DNA from: Sipunculus nudus
Lineage: Eukaryota; Annelida; Sipuncula; Golfingiida; Sipunculidae
Direction: 5' to 3'
Length of the DNA: 64,000 nucleotides
Assembly: GCA_026874595.1 (NCBI GenBank)
Contig: CM049306.1
Coordinates: 14,283,019 to 14,347,018, forward strand
This document shows, piece by piece, positions 35,611 to 46,090 of this stretch (position 1 is its first letter; each line of letters starts with the position of its first letter). The notes under the pieces are model-generated. The model made no database searches. It was not told the origin of the DNA and saw only the letters and a program-made list of their open reading frames with translations. Position numbers and translations under genes: made by a program.

Positions 35611-35807
35611 AACAAGGCCTACAGGCCTAATGCGAACCTGTGCAATGAGATTACACAAGGTATAATGCTTCAATGCTGGACCATTACTTTTCAAGAACAT
35701 GTGTAACATGTATATGATCAATGCAAGCACTAAACACTTATAACAAGAAACAATTACAAACTAACATCACTGCTGCAATTCTGGCATGGGTGTTCACAAC
35801 ACAAAAA
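35611..35807. repeat. Module R6, copy 1 (AACAAGGCCTACAGGCCT tip)
   Basis: Starts abruptly with 'aacaaggcctacaggcctaa', then 'gcgaacctgtgca', 'caaggtataatgcttcaatg', 'ctggaccattacttttca' and 'agaaacaattaca', ending 'cacaacacaaaaa'. Other copies are at 58324, 59311 and 61271. The left border is sharp in all four while the flanks differ. Two AGGCCT palindromes two bases apart give a compact hairpin at the tip. In this copy the right side is cut by the CTAG end of the Helitron-like element; in the 59311 and 61271 copies it runs on into GTAGCTG(G/A)CACCACC arrays. Confidence 0.75.
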
Positions 35808-37290
35808 CTAGAATATGGGTAGTCAACAAGCGACTACGTGTATCCTCCAAAATCAGAGTGGGACAGGTGAAATGAGGCATCAAATGAGTGGCAAGGGGAA
35901 AAAGAGTGAGGTGTGTTGCATAATAGCCTGGATGTCTGCAGCTGAAATGTGTATGTAGGTTGCGCCACCTACCACAAAATCCAGAAAGCTGTCCAAGATG
36001 TATAACCATGCAAAATTTTAGGCAGATAAGTCAAACCACTACTGAGATATGAATGATTTTAGCCCACGGCAGACAAACAGATGGACACTGTGAAAAATTG
36101 TGGCAGGTGACACCATCAATTTTGTGTATGATTAAGAGATATGTGAGATCTATACACATGCAAAATTTCAGGGGGATATGTCAAACCAGTCCTGATATAT
36201 AATAAGCCTGAATGTGTGCAGCGTATACATAAATGTAGGTGGCGCCACCTGCCACAAAATCCAGAAAGCTATCCAAGATGTATAATCCTGCAAAATTTTA
36301 GGCAGATATGTCAAACCACTGCCGAGATATGAGTGATTTGATCCCACAGCAAACAAACAGACGGCCGCTGTGCAAAAATGATTGCAAGTGGCGCCATCCC
36401 TTTTGTGTATGATAAAGAGATATGTGAGATCTATAAACATGCAAAATTTTTGCCCAATCAGTCAAATGGTTCCTGGGGTATGAGCTTGGATGTCTGCAGC
36501 GTAAATTTGAATGTAGGTGGTGCCACCTGTCATAATATCAAGAAAGCTGTCAAGGATGTATAAACCTGCAAAATATCAGGTGGATAAGTCAAATCAATGC
36601 CGAGATATGAGTGATTTTATCCCAAGGCATTTTATCCCAAGGCAGATGAACAGATGGACCCTGTGCAAAAATGGTTGCAGGTGGCTACACCAGTTTTGCG
36701 TTTGATAAAGAGCTATGGGAGATCTATACACACGCAAAATTTTCGCCCAACTGGTCAAATGGTTCCCGAGATATGAGCTTGGATGTCTGCAGCTTAAACA
36801 TGAATGTAGGTGGCGCCACCTGTCATAAAATCAAGAAAGCTGTCCAGGATGTATACACATGCAAAATTTCAGATGGATAAGTCCAACCAATGCAGAGATA
36901 TGAAAGTTATTATCCCAAAGCAGATGAACAGATGGAGGCTGTGCAAAAATGGTCACAGGTGGTGCCACCATTTTTAGTGTAAGTTATAAAGCTTTCCAAG
37001 GGATACATTTGTGCAAAATCTTTAGCCTTATCAGTCAAACAGTTCCTGAGATATGTGGGTATATGTGTGGAAACAGACGCACAAATGGACACTGGGCAGA
37101 AAGGAAAGGTCAGAGGTCAAACAAAAATGAGGGCGCAGCAGTTCACATGTGACCGATCATAATTCAGAATTTTTAAAAATTCTGCCAAGTGGTTATGGAG
37201 GAGTTCTCTGGAAACCTATGCGGCGATGGCAGCAGCGTCGGCGTCTGACTGAAAACACAGTATCCGCAAAACTCTGTTTTGGCAGATACA
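35808..37290 (-). mobile_element. Helitron-like non-autonomous element 2 with four satellite dimers
   Basis: Minus-strand 3' end CTAG at 35808-35811, then the hairpin GTAGTCA (35819-35825) and CGACTAC (35831-35837) with one mismatch. 'caagcgactac', 'aatcagagtggga' and 'gagtggcaaggggaaaaaga' match element 1. About four dimers follow, opening near 35953, 36235, 36511 and 36806, each with a second subunit opening 'caggtgg..ccacc..ttttgtgtatgat'. The third dimer has a short internal duplication ('attttatcccaaggc', about 36614-36645). A perfect DR1 lies at 37107-37119, and the inverted repeat GTATCCGCAAAAC (37260-37272) with GTTTTGGCAGATAC (37276-37289) ends the homology with element 1. The sequence then runs straight into another array. 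Confidence 0.7.
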
Positions 37291-39540
37291 ATGATTGTAG
37301 CTGGCACCACGAGTCTTATATGCAACGAAGAGATATATAAATATGCCCAATGTCAGACTGATATGTCAAACCCCTCATGTGAAATAAGCAGGGACATACA
37401 CTGTGCAAAAATTACTGTAGGTGGCGCCACAAGTCTTGTACACTATAACGCTACCCAATATGTATAAACATGCCCAATTTTAGGCTGATGTATCAAATTC
37501 CTCTGTAGAAATAAGCAGGCGCATACACTGCAAAAGTCAATGTAGGTGGCACCACCTGTCTTGTAAATGAGAATACCATCAAAGACGCATAGACAGGTCA
37601 AAATATCAGTCCAATACATCAAACTTCCCCAAGTTTGATGCACTGGCCTGACAAGGCTTAGGTGAGTAAGGCAGTTGCCCTCGAGTGACCTGTGACAAAT
37701 TGCTGCCTCAAGCTACTGCACTGAGTAAACTCTTGACTTGAACCTGGCTAGACTGAGTGAATTTTTTACCTATACCTGGCTGCGCTGAGTGAACTCTTGA
37801 CCTGTTGCATAATCTGACACAATTGGCAGTCTGCCAAAGCTATAAATAGATTCAGGCTGAACTTTGGTGCCAAATATGATGCAGTGAGCAGTCTGCCAAA
37901 GCTATAGATAGAATGCAGCTACTGCACTGAGTGAACTCTTGACCTATACCTGGCTGCACTTCTTCCAATCCTGGCACTGCGCCAAAACTATTTATAGAGC
38001 TGACATCATCTTGGCTAATGGCCAACATCAAGGCACTGGCAATCTGCCAATGGTAAACCAAGTGCTGCCATCTGTACACAAAAGTGGTCCCTACTTGAAA
38101 TAACTTTGAAATTTATTTTCCCAATACAAAATGCTTTTCAGCTGACTTTTTATAAAAAAGAAATCAGGAATATATGTAAAATTATTACGGATGCATACTG
38201 AATGCAAAATTAAAATACAAATATCTCACTGAAGGCAAATTCTTGAATCAAGTTGAGTAGGGATACCAATAATTTATAATCCTCCCACAGTTGTCTTTAT
38301 ATACCCACAGAGAGCTGAATATCAATGATTGTAACATTGCCTGGTATGATGAATAACTTAAATCATATATCTAAATTTTTTAAAAGCTTTTAAAAAAACT
38401 TTCTTATCAATATTAACCAAAGATAACCTGAAATCTAATTGTCTAGTGGCATGATGTAATAGATGCTGATTAACTGGTGCCAGGCTAGATGTAACAGCAT
38501 AACACAGCTAACATATATGGTAAAATGACTCAATTCAATCTCCATAATTCAGCCAAAAATTATTCATGTGGAACCATTAATGACAATTATAATAAGAATT
38601 ATTGTAGGGATTATTCTTGTAAAATATTTAACAAAGTGGCTTCAGTGGCATCAGTCAAAAACGTTTTGCATGTTTATAACTCATATAGGAAGACACAGCA
38701 AACTGGCTAAGTTCAGCTTCCTGTAACTCAGGCAAAAAGCACTGAACCAAAACCATTTGAACAAACTTGAATTATCAACATCTGAGGATAATTAATGTGT
38801 GAGATTTAAGAATTTGAGAGTGGTTTTTGAGAAGTAGATCTTTGTAGCCACTGACCTAAAATGGGCTGTTATGGCATATGACTAAATTCAGCTTCCCATA
38901 ACTTAGCCAAAAGTCACTGAAAAGAGACCATTTGGACAAACTTCAGAAAGCACTACCCTAGGATCATTTCTGTGCAATATTAAACATTTTGGCCATATGG
39001 TTTCAGAGAAGATGTTTTTTGTAGCCCTCAGTGTGATACAGGCACTGATGACCCTGTACAAAAAAGGCCGATGCAGGTGGCGCAGCCAATACCTTTATTT
39101 CAGATATGATCTATGTGACCAACATTGGCATAAAATTTGGTGATGATAGCTCCAGCCGTTTCTGAGATTGTAATTTTAATATGCTTTTTTGCACAGTTAA
39201 CAAAGTTCAACCTCCTGTAACTCAGCCAAAAATTTCTGAACTGGAACCATTCGAACAAACTTGAGAAAGATTGTTCCAGGGATCATTTCTGTGAAATATT
39301 GGACAATTTGGCTGGACAGTTTCGGAGAAGAAGATTTTAAACTTTTTTCCCTTTAAAATCTAAGAAAATGCAGTTAGAAAAAAATAAACAAAATCCGATA
39401 TAGTTTTTTGGATGACTGATTATTTGCAAAAAAATTGAAGATGCTAGCTCCTGCCATTTTTGAGATAGCTTTGGTTAACATACAGACAACGCATGACTCA
39501 CGACGGAGGAGGCCGCACAGGTTCGCTAACAATTCACCCA
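37291..39540. repeat. Composite repeat, copy A
   Basis: In order: two to three ~140-bp units opening GTAGGTGGC(G/A)CCAC and followed by 'agtcttgta' (37300-37600); a 32-bp minisatellite 'ctgcactgagtgaactcttg' (starts 37716, 37748, 37780); a palindrome TTGGCAGTCTGCCAA (37823-37837); a block with a 75-codon minus-strand frame (37852-38079) conserved in copy B; an AT-rich block; and about four diverged ~180-bp units around 'taagttcagcttcc.taactcagcc'. It ends near 'cgcacaggttcgctaac'. The 75-codon frame differs from copy B by only a few residues, but so does the surrounding DNA, so this reflects recent duplication rather than selection. Confidence 0.8.
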
Positions 39541-41244
39541 CACTGATTTGAATTTTACAACCAAAGTGACTTATTATGAATTCTTTATCAAATTGAGATA
39601 TTTCCCTCACATACAATGTATGCATAAGAAAACCAGAAAAAAACCTGCTTATTATTACTAATAATGTGTATTTATGGCAAAATGGAGCCTCATTTCAGAA
39701 AAACATGATTAAAATTTTTATAAAAAAATGTGAGCAAACCTGTTAACCTGTTTTAGTGATATGTTTTGATTTTTAATGTCATCTGGGAATTTAACAACCT
39801 CATGTAACTTGATCTCAAGTTATTTTTATGACCATCTGGATTCTTTGCTTTGATCTTATAGGTTCATCTTTCTTAAGCTGTTTACGAGGCAGCATCCCAT
39901 TAGTGACTGTTAAATAGGTTTATAATGTCTTTGATTGGCATCAGTGGCCTTTCAGTGATCTGGATATAGATTATACAAGTTCAGTCAAATATAAATTAAT
40001 TATCTTAAATTTGTTTGAAGGTTTTTGCTTTGTTACAATGCTTTTCATAAGACTCATGCCAAGATTTTTCTTTGCAAATTCTCAATTCAAATTCAGGTTT
40101 CCAGTTGAATAAAAATATGACCCCCGTAGGTGAACAAGGGTAGTAAATAGGGTAATATTTGCTAATATCAGTTTTAACCTGCCATTAAGATCAGACAAAC
40201 ACTCATGGGGAATCCAATGTCTAGTCCATGACTATCTGAGATTAAAATAGAAGCATGCTGGCCTCATGGCATGTGGGCAATACAGTCATAAAGCAAGGTC
40301 TAATTGTTTGCTCACAGAGCTTGTATCATTCCCCTCAGCCGGGCCTAACAGTCTGACAGCCTTCTCCAGTGACTGTAAAATCATTGCACAGTGTAGCCAA
40401 GGGACCTATTTTGGACACTGATAATCACATACTTTGGTATCAGGTGGTCTGTCAATGTCTTCTACTCGGGATGATGATTGTTTCTGAATTAGTCTTATTA
40501 GTCTCTGTGGGCAGATGGACACTTCTTGCCTTACTGTTTGGTGCCACTATGTCTGACACATGCACAGCATGGTCAGCTATAAACATTGATAAAATGGTCA
40601 TTTAAGCCCGTCCACATGTAGTTACCCAACCTGTGGCCAACTGGCAAAACTGCTCAGCTGAATCAGACATTCAAGCAGATTATGTGTATCTATAGTAGGC
40701 TTATATATAAGCTTCTGACACAACTAATGAAAAGGTAGCGGGTAATGATTGAATAAAACCCAGTAAATTGACAACTAGCTCTTCTTCTGTTGCACAGAAA
40801 CATGTTTGAACTTATATAAATCATTGATTTCATATTCTATGATGTTACTTTAATATCAAAGTTAGAATTATTATTCTGATTTTAAATTCAAAATTTACAG
40901 TTTTTATATTTTATTACTAGATTTATGATTTTTTTTGCATAATATAATATTTTTAAATAATAACATTGCTATTAATACTATATCTTCATTTTCTTAAAAT
41001 ATGTTTTGACATATATTTTGACATAACTTAATTGAAGAAGTGTAAACAAAATGCATTTAGATATGAGCTCATACTAAAAGGATTTGTTTACAGTTCAAGA
41101 CTACAACCAGTCGGTAAGCCTGAGAATGAAAAAAGCACAGGACAAGCAGAAGACAGATGAGCAAAGTTAGGGAATAGGTTTGCCCCATTAATCAGAAGAG
41201 ATGGGTTAAATTTCAAGTATGTTTTAGTTACAAAGTTAGATCAG
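39541..41244. other. No recognisable gene
   Basis: A less AT-rich patch at about 40270-40620 holds a 78-codon plus-strand frame with hydrophobic stretches, but there is no family resemblance and no clear splice boundaries. Otherwise AT-rich and featureless. Confidence 0.45.
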
Positions 41245-41775
41245 ATTATACTTCTGAGAGGTTCCTGAAGTTTCAAGTGTGGATCAGAATGGTTCTTCTG
41301 TTGCACAGGAAGCACCAAGTTATGTCAAAATAGGTTCTTGAGACCTTCTTTAAGTCTCAAGTGTGGCTCATATTGGTTCTTCTAGGCACAGTAAGTACCA
41401 ATATAGGCCAGAATGGGTTTCTGAGAGGTTTTTGAAGTCTCAAGTATGGGTAAGAATGAGTTCCTCAGAGGTTCTTGAAGTTTCAAGAATGGGTCAGAAT
41501 GGTTCTTCTGTGGCACAGTAAGTACCATGTTAGACCAGAAATATTTCCTATGAGGTCTTTTAGGTCTCACGTATGGTTAAGAATTGTTTTTCTGTGGCAT
41601 AGTAAGTAGGAGATGAAAAGGTTCCTGAGATGTTCCTAAAAATTAAGTGTGCATCAACTGGTTCTTCCATGGCACAGTTGACCATGTAAGACCATGCAGA
41701 AAATAAATCCTGAGAGGTTCCTGAAGTCTCAGATGTGGATCAGAATGGTCCTTTTCTGGCATGTGTTAGTATCAA
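41245..41775 (+). repeat. Minisatellite, ~85-bp unit, six to seven copies
   Basis: The phrase 'gttcctgaagtctcaagtgt' or a variant recurs, with 'ctcaagtgtgg' or equivalents at 41271, 41356, 41440, 41481, 41566, 41641 and 41728. Most spacings are 77-87; one is 41, so one unit is half length. Between them come 'cagaatggttcttctgtggc' and 'acagtaagtaccatgttaga'. Diverged, with no continuous reading frame. Confidence 0.85.
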
Positions 41776-44575
41776 TTTACAAATGCTTTCCAGCAAGGTT
41801 TGTGGTATGTCCATTATTTGGTTCCTGGAATTAGTCCTATGTGACACTAGAAATGGCAAGCAAGATAAGAATGTATCCCACAGAGGTATGTGAAGTTAAT
41901 CTCAGAAAAGTTACTTGAGAGAAAAATTTATTTTTCCTGTACAACTTTGGAAAGGCCAAAAGAAAAAAAGAAATCCCTTGATGTTCATGCACATACAAGT
42001 CTGGGAAGTAGTTTTGCAAACTGTTTCTCATATTTGTCAAACCTGATGCTGAGATTCCTGATATGATGTGTGAAATCCTTTTTTAATAAGGAGATCCCAG
42101 GAACTCCATGTGAAAGCAAAGCAATTTTCTTTGATAATGACTGAGTAGAAAAGAATAATTAAATCTGCATTGCAATATGTATTTTAATATTAATTGCTCT
42201 ATTTTCATCATATCTCTTTAAAAAATAAGTTACTGTTTTGTGTTAAATGTGCTTGACAGTGAAATTTTCTTCAAATTAAACAATTAATGCAGAGTAACAT
42301 GTATTATTGAGATTATTGAGCGTGTATGTAATTGAATTATTAAACTTTACAACTAGTTTACAATGAATAGTTATATTTTCTTCAAACGGTCTACTCTACA
42401 ATTGTGTAATAAATGTTTAATATGAATTGTACTGTTATTTAATATTTATTACTACAGTAATCAAGCATCATAACATTATTGGCAAAGGTTTATTTTAAAG
42501 ATACAAATTTCCTATGTCAATCAATTCTAGAACCATTGATTTCTTCAATTACAGGAACAGATCACCATAAACTTAAGGGTAAACCAAGGCTATTTAATCC
42601 AGGGTCATCTGATTGATGGTATCTAAGACAAAAGCTTAGAGGCTTTCCTAGGGAGCCCACTGAAGCTTGTACTTAATGTTCTAAAATGGGTCCAGATTGG
42701 TGATCAGTTGGTGTCTCCAGTGCTGTCTCACTGTATTGTTGGAAGGCTTAAAGGGAATTCATTTACAGGCTTTTCTGACAGTGGCTGATCAATATGAGTC
42801 TGACAGTGGTGTCCATACTGCGCCAGTCTGCAGCCCACTCAGGCCTTATTCCCATCTTCAAACTGCCACAATACCTGCATGCACTAACTTGATTATACTA
42901 CCCCTGTTGTATAGCAGAGTGACGGAAATTTTTCCTTTTAATATCCGTCACCACTGTATCTGTAAAGATGGCTTTGTTCCTGAAAAAGATAATGTGAATG
43001 TCTTGCTGTCTCAAGGCAGTGATGGGTTGGGACATTAAATGAATGAAACTTTCACCACCTATTACCCCAAATATGGGATCCTGTTCTGGCAGACATTATG
43101 TCTAAGGACCAAGTTTAACTTTAAGCACATTGCACTAACAGAACTTACTATAAAATACATGAATGATGAAAAGTATTTGGAAAAAAAAATCTCTTATCCA
43201 TAATTGTAAAATTCCCCTAGTTTCATTGTAAAAGAATTGCACAAAAATTATAAATTTTTGAGGATGTGATCAAAATATTAAGTACAATTTGGTTTCAAAT
43301 TTTCTGCATGATTACTTTATGATTAATCCTGCTTAAACAATTATTTTCACTAAATGGTTATAAAATGAGCATTGAACCAACATTTAGAGAGTGACTGAAA
43401 AAAAAATGAAGATTGGGACCCATGATTTGATTACCTGATAACTCTTTCTAATGACCTGACATTTAAAACCTCAGGTCCTCAGCTATTTACCTTTTCAGCG
43501 AGTTCATAAGGTGACAGTACTATAAGCATTTAAATAACATGTTAGTCTTTTTTTGTGTGTAACTTACATTCTTGACTTAAAGATCATGTTCTTTTAATAA
43601 CATGTTTGATTAGATATAAAATCAGGTATATTTCTAAAATACTATGGTAGAAGTTCTCATTTTTTATACTTTTTAATCATGTTGCTGTTACTAATTTTCT
43701 TTGAAATTAATAAACATAAACATTATGATATCATTTATAAAATAAAAATAAAAAGATATTTCTAATTTAACAAAACAGGCCTACCAGTATATTTTGTGTA
43801 TACTTAGATACGTTCATAACTGTATGGAAGTCTTAAGCAACAACGACGGCAAAATGTTCTGGTGGAAATTGACTTAAAATTACGGCCACATAACATTAAC
43901 CTGAAAGTATACCTTATTTCCGGTGAAGACGGACATGTCCTAAAAATATCTGTCCTCTAAACTAAGAAAAACCATTTACGACCAATGATTACAAGATGCC
44001 ATGCAACAACGTCATGTTTCCTAGCAGTAATAGTGAGGGTCTAAAATTAGATGATGAGGTCACTGTGACCTTACATTCTGTGCAGTATTAGTTTAATCCT
44101 AAACTAAGAACGTGCCAGGAAGTCACAAAAAATGTCACTGCAACTGGTGACTGAACCTTGTATTAGTTTTGCAAGAGGCAGATATTAATTTTCTGCTCAG
44201 GAAAACTCTTTCTTGAAATCATACTACCGTACTTTTGACCCTTTTGGTCTTCCTACTTTGGAGGGATATTCTTTTAACTGGAAAGGTCATTATAAATGGA
44301 ACTATATAAAACTGAGGCAGAATATCTTCTAAATAACTTATTAATTAATATGATAAGACGAAACTGTTCAAAACATTTTTCACAACCTTACTTATTTTAG
44401 TTAAGGTCACTGGTCACATAATGAACACCTTTTGATTCAGCAGATGCTGACTGATAGAGTAGATGCTAACATGAAAACACAATGAAAAATCATCAGCTAA
44501 AAGAAAGTAACAAGTCAACCAAGTTTGATATTCAACATGTCAGAGAATAAGTATAAAACTTTGTAAAGTTAAGCA
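41776..44575. other. No recognisable gene
   Basis: Contains a 113-codon plus-strand frame (42697-43038) in a less AT-rich patch; no domain, no coiled coil and no signal peptide I can defend. From about 43780 to 44250 the sequence is somewhat richer in CpG and includes the palindromic site at 44057-44071. No repeat partner in the window. Confidence 0.45.
44057..44071. promoter_or_regulatory. Perfect ERE-type palindrome (candidate)
   Basis: AGGTCACTGTGACCT is an exact inverted repeat of AGGTCA with a 3-base spacer, the consensus of steroid-type and estrogen-receptor-like nuclear receptors. It is not inside a recognised repeat. No promoter or gene is visible nearby, so function is unproven and chance is possible. 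Confidence 0.25.
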
Positions 44576-44584
44576 TTTATTATA

Positions 44585-46081
44585 GGAAGTGTCCAGTCAG
44601 CAGACACTGTTGGCTGCGAAGTGTTAGACCCCTGGACTGTCCAGGCAGCCGACAATGTAGACACTGTCAGCTACCCAGAAAATCCACACTCCACCCACTG
44701 CGCAGCTGACAATGCTTTAACTGACATCACTAAGTGTCAGCTGCCTAGATGTGTGACATTCTAGACCTAGTAGCTATTTATTTATTGTACAAAATATTCA
44801 TATATATATATATATTCATAGCATATATGACACTGAGATATAGTATGGTCTGGACTGGTTACATATACTTAACTATACATTAAGGTAGTGCTCTGGACCG
44901 GTTCATTTCCTCAAAATTAATGTTTTTGCAATAAAAAGTATACTTAATATTCCAATCAAATTAAAAAAGCTTATGATTCAAATATGTTCCTCCAAAACAA
45001 AGTTTTAATTTATCAAAATGTAGAAAATCTCCTTAGCTTTCAGAAAATGTATACTTTAATGGGTCCTATGGCATTGAATTGTCCAATGCAAAGGAAAAAA
45101 TGAAACAAAAGTCAGGTCATGTGGGGGGACCAGTCCTGCTACCTAAAATCAGAATAGACAAAATTTTTATATTTGCGGCCACCATGGACACCTGCTTATG
45201 TGTACAAGGGATGTATATTTTATTTCAGGGTTAAACGACTTATTAGAACACTGCTTCTCAGACCCAGCAATGGTTTTAGAATCCCATTTCCAGAATTTGA
45301 CATGATGGACTTTTGTTACAGATCTAACTTTGTCTCCAAATCACAAAAAGAGGGAAATTCATCCCTAAATGAGATGATGACTGCCATGGTACTGACAAGC
45401 CACTATTTACTACCCTTGATTTCAACCCTTCATTCTATGTGAAACCCTAAAGACCAACATATATTCAGTATCTACTCACTCACCAGGAACTCAGAATCTG
45501 CTCTCTCATCACTAGTTACCTATGAAAAAGTCATTGGTGTTCCTGATTGCCAAACTATTAAGCTAATAAATACCCACAATAACATCAATGGATCATCACA
45601 GGGGTCTAGTGCAAAACAAACGCACAATAAAGTGTACACTGCATCCATCATCTGACCTGGTCAGTCATGTAGTGTAGGTGTATGTATTCTAGTGCATAAG
45701 ATTTAAATTTTTACAATATCTTTATACTTAAATTACATCAAATGTGATGCTGCTTTTAGTGTTTTCATTTTCCAAGTTACAAATCCAACCCTGTTACCTT
45801 TTTTTCTTAATTCAGCAACATTTTACTAACTATTACTACTAGGTCTAGAATGTCAAACACCTAGGCAGCTGACACTTAGTGATATCAGTTAAAGCATTGT
45901 CGGCTATGCAGTCACCTAGGCAGCTGACCCTTAGTGATATCAGTTAAAGCATTGTCGGCTATGCAGTGGGTGGAGTGTGGACTGTCTAGGCAGCCGACAG
46001 TGTCTACATTGTCGGTTGCCTAGACAGTCCAGGGGTCATTCCAGAGGGGCAGCCCACATTGTTGGCTGCCTAGACACTTCC
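44585..46081. mobile_element. Complete non-autonomous DNA transposon, long TIRs, 9-bp TSD
   Basis: Perfect 9-bp direct repeats TTTATTATA flank the element (44576-44584 and 46082-46090). Terminal inverted repeats start GGAAGTGTC; the left arm runs to about 44775 and the right starts about 45837. The arms are built from repeated 'GGCAGCCGACAATG' motifs in both orientations, so each arm is internally palindromic. The right arm carries a tandem 54-55-bp duplication (about 45858-45967) absent from the left, making it about 245 rather than 190 bases. A 9-bp duplication plus long inverted repeats fits Mutator-like or foldback elements, with Merlin (8-9 bp) as an alternative. The 1.05-kb interior has no transposase; an 89-codon frame (45173-45442) is unrecognised. 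Confidence 0.85.
44883..45144. mobile_element. Possible nested MITE with AGGTAG ends
   Basis: The left end 'aggtagtgctctggaccggt' and the reverse complement of the right end 'aggtagcaggactggtcc' form imperfect inverted repeats of about 18-20 bases. The element lies wholly inside the larger transposon, so it would be a later insertion or an old passenger. The target duplication is not clear (TTAA-like on the left, AAAA on the right). Confidence 0.4.
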
Positions 46082-46090
46082 TTTATTATA

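Noticed and set aside
42697-43038. 113-codon plus-strand open frame
   Set aside because: Hydrophobic stretches but no recognised family and no donor at its end; kept only as a note.
45178-45187. Perfect Kozak context GCCACCATGG
   Set aside because: The frame it starts has only 16 codons before TAA and lies inside a transposon.
45173-45442. 89-codon frame in the long-TIR transposon as transposase or captured gene
   Set aside because: No DDE-type or other recognisable motif, and far too short for a transposase.
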